DNA of 64,000 nucleotides from JADFJB01 sp964464595 (GTDB lineage: Bacteria; Zhuqueibacterota; JdFR-76; DREG01). The translations under genes were made by a program, and so were the position numbers. Shown in pieces: positions 15,744 through 24,575 of this stretch; the first letter of the stretch is position 1; each line of letters starts with the position of its first letter. The stretch spans positions 1 through 64,000 of the forward strand of contig CAYXGW010000003.1 of assembly GCA_964464595.1 (NCBI GenBank). The letters are read 5' to 3'. The notes beneath the pieces are model-generated. The model searched no databases, was not told where the DNA came from, and saw nothing but the letters and a program-made list of their open reading frames with translations.

Positions 15744-17602
15744 GGATTTCCTTCCAAACTTCTGATTTTTCTCCGAACGTTTTCTACAAGCATACTCATC
15801 GGATACTTTACTAAAATAGTTTCATAATTCTCAATCGCTTTGGAAGTATCTTTGAGATCGTTTTCATAAATTGTTCCGATCTCAAAAAGGGCAAGATCAC
15901 AAAGCGAATTTTCCGGGTATTGACTTATCAATGCTTGAAACCCCATGATCGCAGAAAGAAAATCCCCGCTTCTTCTGATTAAGTTAGAATGTTGAAATCT
16001 GGCTTTGGGAGCAATGTTGGTTTGTGGATATGATTCTGCAACATTCAAAAAATGTTTGCCTGCTTCATCGAGTTTGTTTTGTTTTTGAAAAAGAATAGCC
16101 CCGGCGTATAGCTTTAGCGCTTCTGAAGCATTTTGTTCATTGTTGTCTAACCGGATAGATAAGTCTAAGGCGTCATTCACAAATGCATTGCTACTACCTG
16201 CGGGCATTTTTAAGACATCATCAATATATTTTCGTGTCTTTTTAAAATCTCCCTGGTAGAAAGCTAGTTCAGCCAGCTTTATCTTCCCTTCAATTTTTAA
16301 TGTGTTTTTATCTTTAACTCTTTGATCCTTTCCAGATGGAGTGTTAATTGCTTGTAAATAAAAGAGTTCTGCCTCTTGTAAATTTCCTCTTGCAATTTCA
16401 ACATCACCAAGTCTAATTAATGTATGGATTCGATTCTGATACTTCGAATAATTGTCTAAAACTTTTTTAAAGTTATGAACCGCATTGTCTGGTAAAAACA
16501 AAACATCTAAATAAATATCTCCACTTGTTAAAATGGATTCAATGGCCCAAATCGATTTGGGATAATTCATAGCTACGCGATCATAGGCAATTAAGGCCTG
16601 TTTATATTTTCCTTGCAAATATAAGGTTCGAGCAAGCTCATATTCGATTCTAGCCTTGTCCGGGTAATTAGAATATTCTTCTAATATTCGATTCAGAGCT
16701 TTCTCGGCAAGGTTATATTGACTCTCTGCTAAAGCAATTTGGCTAAACTTGAACAGTTCTGAGCCGGCTTTACCGTTTTCTCTCGATTTATTTTGTAATT
16801 GTTCTAATTTTTTCACAGCCGAAAAAGCATCCTTGTAATTTTCATAACTTAAAAGAAAGGAAATCATGAGTTTTTGGTAGTCCTGGTTTTCGGACTCTGA
16901 TGCAATCCATCTTTTTAGAGTTGAGGTTACCTGTTCGTAGGTATCATTACTCCCTTTAAAAGATGCGATTCTTGCCTTCACATAGGATAATTGACGGGGA
17001 TTCGACCGCAAATATCTCAGGTATTCTTCTGTCGCTTTATCGTAGTTAAAGCGATAGGCATGCAATTGAGAAAGCTCAAGAGAAAACAAGCCTTGTCTTT
17101 CGATCGTTTTACGACCTTTTTGATACATTTCAATACCATCATCAAATAACCGTTTTTGTATTAACACATTTGCAACCATACGGTAAACCGATGCATTCTT
17201 ATTATTCTTGTTGATCATTTGATTCCAAATTAAAAAGGCTTTTTCTTTGTCTTCTTTTTGCAGATATGCTTCTCCCAAACGGATTTGATATTGAAAATTG
17301 TGCGGTTCCAATTCGATTCTTGTTTCGATAAGTTGAATCAATTCGTCATATTTTTTCAGGCTAACATAGCATTTTCTTGCAGCATCAAAATAGGTAAAGT
17401 TCCTGGGATACTTTTCCAGGAGGGTTAAATATAATTTAAGGGCTTGATCAAAATCTCCGATCGCTTCATATTGTTGACCGAGATTGTATTGTCCGCGGTC
17501 TGATTCGTTTGTTTTTTGCGCCATGCCGGCACTATTAAAGATTAAAACCAAGCAAACAATAAATACCGCCTGGCAAATTCTATTTAAAAAACGACCCTCC
17601 AT
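15740..17602 (-). CDS. Periplasmic TPR-repeat protein
   Basis: 620 residues. It has an N-terminal signal peptide of about 29 residues ending GMAQ. The rest is an almost continuous set of tetratricopeptide repeats, for example YNLGQQYEAIGDFDQALKLY near 40, IRLGEAYLQKEDKEKAFLIW near 105, YELARTLYLQGKYKQALIAY near 325 and FEIGTIYENDLKDTSKAIEN near 565. It is likely a secreted or periplasmic scaffold. It begins one base after the DUF4175 gene ends and overlaps the next gene by four bases, so these genes are tightly co-translated and probably work as one assembly. Confidence 0.85.
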   Translation of the reverse strand: MEGRFLNRICQAVFIVCLVLIFNSAGMAQKTNESDRGQYNLGQQYEAIGDFDQALKLYLTLLEKYPRNFTYFDAARKCYVSLKKYDELIQLIETRIELEPHNFQYQIRLGEAYLQKEDKEKAFLIWNQMINKNNKNASVYRMVANVLIQKRLFDDGIEMYQKGRKTIERQGLFSLELSQLHAYRFNYDKATEEYLRYLRSNPRQLSYVKARIASFKGSNDTYEQVTSTLKRWIASESENQDYQKLMISFLLSYENYKDAFSAVKKLEQLQNKSRENGKAGSELFKFSQIALAESQYNLAEKALNRILEEYSNYPDKARIEYELARTLYLQGKYKQALIAYDRVAMNYPKSIWAIESILTSGDIYLDVLFLPDNAVHNFKKVLDNYSKYQNRIHTLIRLGDVEIARGNLQEAELFYLQAINTPSGKDQRVKDKNTLKIEGKIKLAELAFYQGDFKKTRKYIDDVLKMPAGSSNAFVNDALDLSIRLDNNEQNASEALKLYAGAILFQKQNKLDEAGKHFLNVAESYPQTNIAPKARFQHSNLIRRSGDFLSAIMGFQALISQYPENSLCDLALFEIGTIYENDLKDTSKAIENYETILVKYPMSMLVENVRRKIRSLEGNP

Positions 17603-17603
17603 A

Positions 17604-20600
17604 TCACCTCTCAGCTTTCTCCATTAATGCCTGAAAATAATTTCTAATGAGCTCCAAATAATCATCATTATATCCTGCTTTCCGTGCCCGCAATAAATCT
17701 TCTAAAAACCGATCCTTTTGTTGTTTGATCTTTTCATCAATTTGGGACGGACTGCGGACAAAATAAGTTTTACCCGACCTGGATTTCCTCTTTCTAGTAT
17801 ACTCTCTTTCTTTCAAAGACTTCTGTGCATCCAACATCCTGGAAAGAATTCTTTTTTGTCGATCAATGGTTCTTGGCGCTACTTGTTTGCGTTGCAGCTC
17901 TTTAATCACCTCTTCCATTTCATTGGCAACACCATCCATACGTCCTAATATCTCGGACTTATTGCCAAATTCTTGTTGAAGCTGCTGCAAAGATTTCCTA
18001 AGAGCGGACTGCTCCGCCGCAAGACGAGCCATTGCAGCCTGTTGTTGTGCTGACATTTTCCCCTGTCCCAACATCATGGTTTCTTCGTTGATTCCCTGTT
18101 GCGCACCAGACATTTGCTGCAAGCGTTGCATAAATTCATCAATGCCGCTTGCCGAGGAAGCGTTCTGAAGCGATTGCATAGATTCGCGAACTTGCATGAT
18201 GGTTTCATTAATTCCTCCCATTGCCTGCGCCTGTTGACCTGGAGCGCCGCCAGTATTTCTATCCTCCAAATTTTTTAACGCGCTCTGCATACCGGCCATA
18301 GATTTTCCCATTGCTCGCCCTATTTCTGGAGTCACAAAAAATGTCTTTTGAGATAACTCATACATTTGATTCGCAATTCGACCCATTTGCTGCATCATTT
18401 GTTGTTGGCTTTCGGCAACCTGGCCAATTTGAGGGCTCGAAGGTGATAGTTCTTTTGTCTGGTTCATTAATCCTTCCTGCGCTTTTGAGAGCCGAAGGAG
18501 GTCTTCTGTCGCTTTGGTAAATTCTTTCATGAATTCTTGCTTTTGAGATTGCGTAAAATCCCGTTTTAATTCCTGAAGTTGATTTAACATATCACGTAAT
18601 TCTTGCTCTGACATTTTCCCGGATTTTGAAGCCTGCTGCATATTGCCCTTCTGCAATTGCTGTCTTGATTGATTCATCTCCTGCATTACTTTTTGCATCT
18701 CCTGCATCAATGAATCCATTATCTCCGACTGAAATTGAGCTTGTTCTTTTAAGTCTTGCTCTAAGGTTGAAAGCATTTGATCCAAAGTTTTGGAATCTTT
18801 TTCTAAGTTTTGCTGCTGATGAAGCATATTCGCCAATTCGTTTTCTTGCCCTTTTTCCAACTGTTCATTTAAGGCTTCTTGTCTTTCGGCCAGGTTTTCA
18901 GTTAGCTTGGCTGCTTGATCCAGATTTTGTTCAAGCTGCATTTGTTTTAACAAGTTTATTGTACGCTCTAAGTTTTTTTGTATTCTCTCTTGCGAAAGTT
19001 GCATTTGATTTATGGCCTGTCTCAGCTTGTTCTCATCCAACTGGTCAAATGCTTCCCGTAATTTCTCCAATGCTGCTTGAAGTTCCGGCGTCATTATTTC
19101 TTGGAAAAGCTCTTGCAACTCCTGGTACATCTGAAGAGTTTCTATACTCAACATCTGATTGCTTTCCATTCTGTCGATCATTTCTTGAAGATTTTCCTGG
19201 ATGTCTTCAACTTCCGACTGTAACTCAGCTTGCTTTGTGGCTATCTCTTCAAGGTCCTGTTTTTTAAGCCAATCAATCTGTTTCTGCTGCATAAGCTCTC
19301 GTGCAATCTCATCAAGCTTCTCTTTCAGTTCCTTGCTGTCGGCCAAAATCTCTTCCATTTTTCCTATATCTTCTTCCTGTGAGCTGGCTACTTCTTGATA
19401 TATTTCGTAGACAGAAGGAAACCTGGCGGTGAAAATTCTGGATATGCTTCGTTTCGGTCCGCTAACCCGATCATTATCCCAAACTTCTGCGTAGTAATAA
19501 ACAATATCTTCCGGAAGTAAATTTATATCCGATAGATCCCATAGATGATCCGAATTAAGTCTTGTGTCTTGCTGATTGTCGGTACTTAAATCAAGATATT
19601 GGAATGTGCTGTCATTCGAGACGGGCATTGGGATACCGGATTCAACCCGGTAAGCAAGTCTCAATTTGCTAAATCCAAAATCGTCTTCTGCTTCAATAGA
19701 AATTGGAAGTTTAAGCTCTTCACTTAAATCCACGTCCCTTCCAGGTATTAGAATTTCTACAACCGGGAACTGGTCAATTATCGGACGAATACTATATTCA
19801 ATCGGACTTAAATTGCTATAGCCAAAGTTATCCAATATCTTTAATTTATATGTGTCCTCATTTCGAACGACAAACGTTGAACGAACTTCATTCCCGTTTA
19901 TTTTCAAAGGACTTGGCCGTTTTCTATTCATGACCAATTGCCCGGATTGGACAGCTTTATTAATCGAGGCCCGAATTTTAACTTGGGTGCCAGCTAAAGC
20001 TATAACGTCACCGACATTATCTTCTAGGTACCTGGCGGGCATTTTAGTATAAGATGGAAAAATCAACTGCAGTTTTAAGTTTTTTACAAACGGTCTTTTT
20101 TGAACATTAATTTTATAAACAGGTGAGAATTCTTCGTTGGCTTTTACGGAATAATGAGTTGTATTTCGAATATCTTTAATTTCAAATCGATACATGCCGG
20201 ATGAATCTGGGAAAACTTCTTTATTTTCCGTTGTCGTTCTGTTTTCTTGTCGCAAAGAGAGATTAACCGGCCCTGTGTATGTGCCTTGGATTTTCACCGA
20301 TATTTCAACATCGTCACCTTCAACTTTTGTTGTATCACCAGGCCATACCGTCAAAACTTCCACGGGACGGGCTCGAAAGCGAGTTGTCGGATGAATCATG
20401 TGATTTAATCCATTCGAAAAGGAATCCGGAAAGATGATTAAAGCCGCACCTGATAATAACAACGGGGCAGTAAAAACCTGCAATGCTTTTTTTATATTTC
20501 GAAAAGAATATAAATGAGAAAAGTCAATCCGTGTTAATCGATTTAGCGTTTTTTTGAGGGCCGAAGCAATAAGGTCTACAGAATAATGAGCAAGATTGTT

Positions 20601-20969
20601 ATTTACATCGCGGTAAATCTGTAGGCTGTTTAAAAGTTCGTCTTGCAACCTTTCATGATGAGCTCCCAATTCCTTCGCCAATTCATCATGGCTATATGAT
20701 TTGGATTTCGAGATATAATTGACAAGCGGCCAAACAAGTTGGGTTAAAAAAATGATGACTCCAAAGAATACTAGCCCAGAAACGATTCCGAGCCGAACTG
20801 TTTCATTTAGATGAAAAAGAATTTCCAGGAAAGAGGCAATGGCTAAAGTTAAAACCAGAAAACCAACAAGATAAAATATCCCGCGCAACGTTTGAATGAA
20901 GATCTTTTTTCGTCGTTGTTTCGAGACAAATTTGAGAATTGACTCATAACTCTTATCGTAATATGTCAT
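17604..20969 (-). CDS. Large DUF4175-family membrane protein with long coiled coil
   Basis: About 1121 residues from the ATG at 20969. That start is preferred because AAAGG lies eight bases ahead. An in-frame TTG at 20993 would add eight residues. Three membrane segments are in the first 180 residues (FYLVGFLVLTLAIASFLEIL, LGIVSGLVFFGVIIFLTQLV, FTAPLLLSGAALIIF). A predicted periplasmic beta-rich region follows, to about residue 520. Then comes a very long Gln/Glu/Met-rich coiled coil (about 530-960) and a basic C-terminal region. The layout matches DUF4175 proteins of FCB bacteria and alphaproteobacteria, whose function is unknown. Its neighbours are the DUF4159 protein upstream and the TPR protein downstream, suggesting an envelope-spanning complex. 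Confidence 0.82.
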   Translation of the reverse strand: MTYYDKSYESILKFVSKQRRKKIFIQTLRGIFYLVGFLVLTLAIASFLEILFHLNETVRLGIVSGLVFFGVIIFLTQLVWPLVNYISKSKSYSHDELAKELGAHHERLQDELLNSLQIYRDVNNNLAHYSVDLIASALKKTLNRLTRIDFSHLYSFRNIKKALQVFTAPLLLSGAALIIFPDSFSNGLNHMIHPTTRFRARPVEVLTVWPGDTTKVEGDDVEISVKIQGTYTGPVNLSLRQENRTTTENKEVFPDSSGMYRFEIKDIRNTTHYSVKANEEFSPVYKINVQKRPFVKNLKLQLIFPSYTKMPARYLEDNVGDVIALAGTQVKIRASINKAVQSGQLVMNRKRPSPLKINGNEVRSTFVVRNEDTYKLKILDNFGYSNLSPIEYSIRPIIDQFPVVEILIPGRDVDLSEELKLPISIEAEDDFGFSKLRLAYRVESGIPMPVSNDSTFQYLDLSTDNQQDTRLNSDHLWDLSDINLLPEDIVYYYAEVWDNDRVSGPKRSISRIFTARFPSVYEIYQEVASSQEEDIGKMEEILADSKELKEKLDEIARELMQQKQIDWLKKQDLEEIATKQAELQSEVEDIQENLQEMIDRMESNQMLSIETLQMYQELQELFQEIMTPELQAALEKLREAFDQLDENKLRQAINQMQLSQERIQKNLERTINLLKQMQLEQNLDQAAKLTENLAERQEALNEQLEKGQENELANMLHQQQNLEKDSKTLDQMLSTLEQDLKEQAQFQSEIMDSLMQEMQKVMQEMNQSRQQLQKGNMQQASKSGKMSEQELRDMLNQLQELKRDFTQSQKQEFMKEFTKATEDLLRLSKAQEGLMNQTKELSPSSPQIGQVAESQQQMMQQMGRIANQMYELSQKTFFVTPEIGRAMGKSMAGMQSALKNLEDRNTGGAPGQQAQAMGGINETIMQVRESMQSLQNASSASGIDEFMQRLQQMSGAQQGINEETMMLGQGKMSAQQQAAMARLAAEQSALRKSLQQLQQEFGNKSEILGRMDGVANEMEEVIKELQRKQVAPRTIDRQKRILSRMLDAQKSLKEREYTRKRKSRSGKTYFVRSPSQIDEKIKQQKDRFLEDLLRARKAGYNDDYLELIRNYFQALMEKAER

Positions 20970-20996
20970 GATCAACCTTTTCTTTAAATTCAAGTG

Positions 20997-21692
20997 TCAA
21001 TGCATTAAAACCCATAATATAATGTTGGTTCCCATTTTCAGAGCAGCCTCACGAATTTGTGGAGGATCTTTATGGACTGCGGGATCTACCCAACCATCCG
21101 AAATGTTAGTGTTTACAGTATAATATACAACCATTTGTCCATCATAAAAAAGCCCGTATGCTCTGGGTGGACCGCCATCATGTTCATGAATTTTGGGCGG
21201 ACCATTAGTAAATTCAAAATGGGTTCTGTAGATTTCATGGTTAAACGGCAACTCAACAAATTCATAATCCGGGAAAACCTTTTTCATCTCCGTACGAAAG
21301 AATTTGTCCATGCCGTAATCATCATCGGCATATAAGAATCCACCATGTGTAAGATATTCCCGCAACCTTCTTACTTCAACTTCAGTTAACCGAATCCTTC
21401 CGTGGCCGGTTATAAAAAGAATAGGAAAAGAAAAGAGTTTTTCATCTGACAATGAAATTTTTACCTCATCATTCCGGACAAAAATTCCGGTCTCTTTTTC
21501 TATATAAGACAATAAATTGGGTACTGCAGACGGATCATTATACCAATCACCACCGCCGCTGTATTTGAGTCTGGCTATAGTTAATCTACCCTCGTTAATG
21601 TTCTGCGCAAAGCTTAATTCTGTAATAACAGTTAGAATTAAAGTTAATATTAAAATGGTTCTAAGATATTGTGAATTAAATAGCTTATACAT
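20997..21692 (-). CDS. Exported DUF4159-family protein
   Basis: 231 residues. A signal peptide of about 30 residues ends SFAQ. The DUF4159 landmarks are ARLKYSGGGDWYNDPSAV near residue 40, ITGHGRIRLTEVEVRRLREYL near 93 and GGFLYADDDYGMDKFFR near 117. A His-rich stretch, PPKIHEHDGGPPRAYG, lies near 170. The fold is thought to resemble class I glutamine amidotransferases or ThuA, but no catalytic triad can be asserted here. The gene leads the operon with the DUF4175, TPR and exported-family genes behind it. In related phyla DUF4159 genes commonly accompany MoxR/DUF58/von Willebrand loci, none of which lie in this window. Function unknown. Confidence 0.85.
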   Translation of the reverse strand: MYKLFNSQYLRTILILTLILTVITELSFAQNINEGRLTIARLKYSGGGDWYNDPSAVPNLLSYIEKETGIFVRNDEVKISLSDEKLFSFPILFITGHGRIRLTEVEVRRLREYLTHGGFLYADDDYGMDKFFRTEMKKVFPDYEFVELPFNHEIYRTHFEFTNGPPKIHEHDGGPPRAYGLFYDGQMVVYYTVNTNISDGWVDPAVHKDPPQIREAALKMGTNIILWVLMH

Positions 21693-21713
21693 TTTATTTC
21701 TTCAAAAATATAA

Positions 21714-22214
21714 CTAAAAAACTTTGTATCCAATCATCACAATCATTACAATTGCAACAATGAATTTCAGGAATCTTCCTGTTATCGCGCCAAGGAATGC
21801 ACCCCAGCCAGCTTTCTTCGCTTTATCAGCATCCTTAAAACGAAAATATTCAAAAAGGAACGCACCCAGGAAAACTCCAACAAAAGCACCAAAAATAGTG
21901 CCAAGTATTGGAGAAATCGCTGTTCCCCAAATTGCGCCAAAAATTCCGCCGATTATAGAACCCCAAATTCCCCATGCTGAAGAACCATATTTTTTGGCAG
22001 CTGCTGCACCCAAAAAAAACTCTAATAATTCTACAACAATGGATATGCCAAGGAGTAACCCGAGAAATTGCCCTGTGATTTCACTAAACTGGGTTACCAG
22101 TCCTAATATCAACGCGCTTGCAACGATTATGAACGTTCCGGCAAATCCAAGTGGGATAACAATCAAACCGATCAACAATCCCAACACAAAAAATATCCAA
22201 CCAATAATTTCCAT
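21714..22214 (-). CDS. DUF456 multi-pass membrane protein
   Basis: 166 residues, almost wholly hydrophobic with Gly-rich helices. About five membrane segments can be seen (IGWIFFVLGLLIGLIVIPLG, IIVASALILGLVT, FLGLLLGISIVVELLEFFLG, GIFGAIWGTAISPILGTIFGAFVGVFLG, FLKFIVAIVMIVMIGYKVF). The AAAAKKYGSSAWGIWGSIIGG segment is typical of DUF456. The role is unknown. It precedes the DUF4159 gene by 21 bases and could head the same transcript. The large open frame on the opposite strand is a shadow of its low-complexity composition. Confidence 0.8.
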   Translation of the reverse strand: MEIIGWIFFVLGLLIGLIVIPLGFAGTFIIVASALILGLVTQFSEITGQFLGLLLGISIVVELLEFFLGAAAAKKYGSSAWGIWGSIIGGIFGAIWGTAISPILGTIFGAFVGVFLGAFLFEYFRFKDADKAKKAGWGAFLGAITGRFLKFIVAIVMIVMIGYKVF

Positions 22215-22310
22215 TTATCGCTTTTTGATTTTTGAATTAAATTAGATTTTATACTTTTAGTAAATTGCCTCTTTTTCCTAAAACACGCAACAGATATTCA
22301 CTTTTAAAAA

Positions 22311-22345
22311 CGAAAAAGGCTCCCATGTGTCAGAGGAAGCCTTGT
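22311..22345 (-). terminator. Rho-independent terminator after the surA operon
   Basis: On the minus strand AAGGCTTCC (22335-22343) pairs with GGGAGCCTT (22316-22324), a nine-base stem with one G-T pair and a short loop. A T-rich tract (TTTTTCGTTTTT) follows. It lies 45 bases beyond the surA stop and closes the mfd/parvulin transcript. Confidence 0.8.
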
Positions 22346-22387
22346 GAATACAATAGTCACTTAATTTATCTAATAAGAAATCATTTT

Positions 22388-23677
22388 CTAATTTACCCGC
22401 TCTTTAAGTTCTATATAAATTTGGGTTTTTAAATCTTCTACCCATTCTTGCATTTTTTTACTGCGTTTCTGGTTAAGTGCAAATTGCTCTAGTTGCTGCC
22501 AATCATCTTCTAAATTTAATCTACCGCCCTCACGTTTTTCATTTAAACGAATGATAAAATATCCAAATTCAGTCAAAAAAGGTTGGCTTACTCCTCCAAT
22601 TTCAAGGCCATCTAGCGCTTTTTTGAATTCCGGTATTTGTAAGCCTTCAACCTCAAACCATCCAAGGTCGCCGCCATTATCTTTAGAAGTTGCATCATGG
22701 GAATGTTTCTTGGCCATTTTAATGAAATCGTCTTCTGTTTGAATACTATCCAAGATCGCAGTTAGAAATTCTCTCGTCTTCCCGGCGTCACTACTGCCCG
22801 CTTTTAATTGAATGAGTATATGGCGAACATTGATCCTCTCTCCTCTTTTCTCAATCAGCTTAATAATATGAAATCCAAATTTTGTTTCAATTATATCTGA
22901 AATATCTCCAGGTTTTAACTTAAAGGCCGCTTCTTCAAATTCATGAACAAAGTCTCCTCGTTGAATCAACCCTAATTCTCCCCCGGCAGAAACCGAACCC
23001 GGGTCATCCGAATACTGCTTAGCCAGTGTAGTAAAATCTTCCCCGTTTACAATTCTTCTACGTATATCTGAGATTTTGTTAAAGGCATCTTCTTTGCCCT
23101 TGCCACCTGCGCGAACTTCTCGCAGCAGTACTCGAATATGCACCATTTCTTGTATGTCCGGCAAACTGTCTTGCATTGTTCTAAAAAAAATCTCAACATC
23201 CTGTCTTGTTATTGTGATTTTTTGAGCAAACATTTGCTGCGTCCTTTCAACCATGAGGCGATTCTTAACATCCTCCTGGAATTGCCTTTTGATTTTTCCA
23301 ATTGGCATATCAAAATATTCTTCTACCTTTGATTCTGAACCCAGTTGTTGGGTCCATTGTTGAATCTGGTTGCTTAGGACTTCATCCACTTGCTGGTCTT
23401 CAACAATAACCGTGTCTTCTTTCGCTTTGGTTAATAATACCTTCTGTGTTATCAAATTTTCCAAAGTCCTTTTTCTAAGTTCATCAAACTTTTCTGTTTC
23501 TTTTTGAATGTCAATTTTTAATTGTAAGGCCAATTGAATGGTAAATTGGGTAAGTTCCGAATGCAGAATAATTTCATCGCCGACAATCGCTGCAATTCCA
23601 TCTAAAAGTTTGTCCTGGGCGATTGAATGGTTTACGAAAAACGAAAACAAACATACAAATAGGGTAATACGTTTCAT
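22388..23677 (-). CDS. surA: Periplasmic chaperone/peptidyl-prolyl isomerase SurA
   Basis: 429 residues, SurA length. Signal peptide about 1-20 (ending SIAQ). The N-terminal chaperone domain carries IAAIVGDEIILHSEL and TLENLITQKVLL. Two parvulin domains follow, at about 178-280 (IRVLLREVRA..., YSDDPGSVSAGGELGLIQRGDFV, TKFGFHIIKL) and 283-385 (VRHILIQLKA..., DNGGDLGWFEVEGL, FGYFIIRLNEKR). It escorts outer-membrane proteins through the periplasm. Its ATG overlaps the stop of the preceding gene by four bases. It is the last gene before the terminator at 22311-22345. Confidence 0.93.
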   Translation of the reverse strand: MKRITLFVCLFSFFVNHSIAQDKLLDGIAAIVGDEIILHSELTQFTIQLALQLKIDIQKETEKFDELRKRTLENLITQKVLLTKAKEDTVIVEDQQVDEVLSNQIQQWTQQLGSESKVEEYFDMPIGKIKRQFQEDVKNRLMVERTQQMFAQKITITRQDVEIFFRTMQDSLPDIQEMVHIRVLLREVRAGGKGKEDAFNKISDIRRRIVNGEDFTTLAKQYSDDPGSVSAGGELGLIQRGDFVHEFEEAAFKLKPGDISDIIETKFGFHIIKLIEKRGERINVRHILIQLKAGSSDAGKTREFLTAILDSIQTEDDFIKMAKKHSHDATSKDNGGDLGWFEVEGLQIPEFKKALDGLEIGGVSQPFLTEFGYFIIRLNEKREGGRLNLEDDWQQLEQFALNQKRSKKMQEWVEDLKTQIYIELKERVN

Positions 23678-24567
23678 AAAGATCCTTCAAGCTTTTTTAT
23701 GGTTGTATCTGGTGCAATTTCTTTATCTAGTGTTGCCAGATTTAATTCAATTTTCTTGTTACTCTTAAGCGAAACCATTAGTTCCTTAAATCTTTCACGA
23801 TACCTTTTTTCACGCAACCGCTGAATGATTTGATTTTTAACAAGTTCAATATCACGGAAACTACCCGCCTTGTGTTTCTCAACCAATTGATACAAAATAT
23901 GCCCCCCCTCTCCTGCAACTGGTCCAATAAAACTCCCGGTTTGTTGGCGAGCAATGTTTCTTTGTAGGGAAAAAATTACATTTTCAATTGGAATATAACC
24001 GCTGTCCCATTGATTATTGAAAATGTTTTCCGGATAGTTTTTCTGGATAACACTTTCAATCGTTTCTCCATTGTTTAGTGCAGCTTTAACCGTCTGTCCT
24101 GTCTGTCTGTCTTTACAAATCAAATAGTAATATCTAAATTCTGCATAATCTCTTTGAAAACCAGCTTGATTTTCTTGATAGTATTTAGCTATATCTTGTT
24201 CTGTAATTGCCTGTAAATTCGATATCTTGTCTTCGATATAGTAACTGATTACCAAGTCTCGCTTCAATTTTTGTAATTCATCCTGAATAAAGGGACGTTT
24301 ATCAATTCCTTCAGATAGAGCTGATTGGTAAATTACTTCATTATCAATCCAGCGATAAACATAAGATTGCAAATAATCTGTGCTTATCAATTCTGAACTA
24401 TTATTTCCCAGTTGATTCTTTATCTCTTTAAGTGTCAATGGCGTGTTTCCAACTTGAGCGACCGTCGGGCTTGTGTCGACAGGTTTTGTGCATTTCAAAA
24501 ACAACAGACTCATTGAAATTACAAGTATTGATTTGAACTTATTAATAATACTATTATTCATTTTCAT
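23674..24567 (-). CDS. SurA-like periplasmic lipoprotein, degenerate parvulin domain
   Basis: 297 residues. The N-terminus (about 1-27) is hydrophobic and ends LLFLKC, a relaxed lipobox, so it is probably a lipoprotein. A SurA-N-like region contains VAQVGNTPLTLKEIKNQL and YVYRWIDNEVIYQSALSEGI. The central region (about 145-250) has the layout of a parvulin domain, but GGDLG- and GFHI-type motifs are reduced to GPVAGEGGHILYQL, so isomerase activity is doubtful. It lies between the 590-residue parvulin lipoprotein and surA, overlapping the latter. It is likely an envelope chaperone partner. Confidence 0.75.
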   Translation of the reverse strand: MKMNNSIINKFKSILVISMSLLFLKCTKPVDTSPTVAQVGNTPLTLKEIKNQLGNNSSELISTDYLQSYVYRWIDNEVIYQSALSEGIDKRPFIQDELQKLKRDLVISYYIEDKISNLQAITEQDIAKYYQENQAGFQRDYAEFRYYYLICKDRQTGQTVKAALNNGETIESVIQKNYPENIFNNQWDSGYIPIENVIFSLQRNIARQQTGSFIGPVAGEGGHILYQLVEKHKAGSFRDIELVKNQIIQRLREKRYRERFKELMVSLKSNKKIELNLATLDKEIAPDTTIKKLEGSL

Positions 24568-24575
24568 CTTTGTAC

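Noticed and set aside
18626..19267. 213-residue open frame opposite the DUF4175 gene
   Set aside because: It mirrors the Gln/Glu-rich coiled coil on the other strand, has no ribosome site and resembles no family.
21724..22245. 173-residue open frame opposite the DUF456 gene
   Set aside because: It is the antisense image of a hydrophobic low-complexity protein and has no recognisable features.
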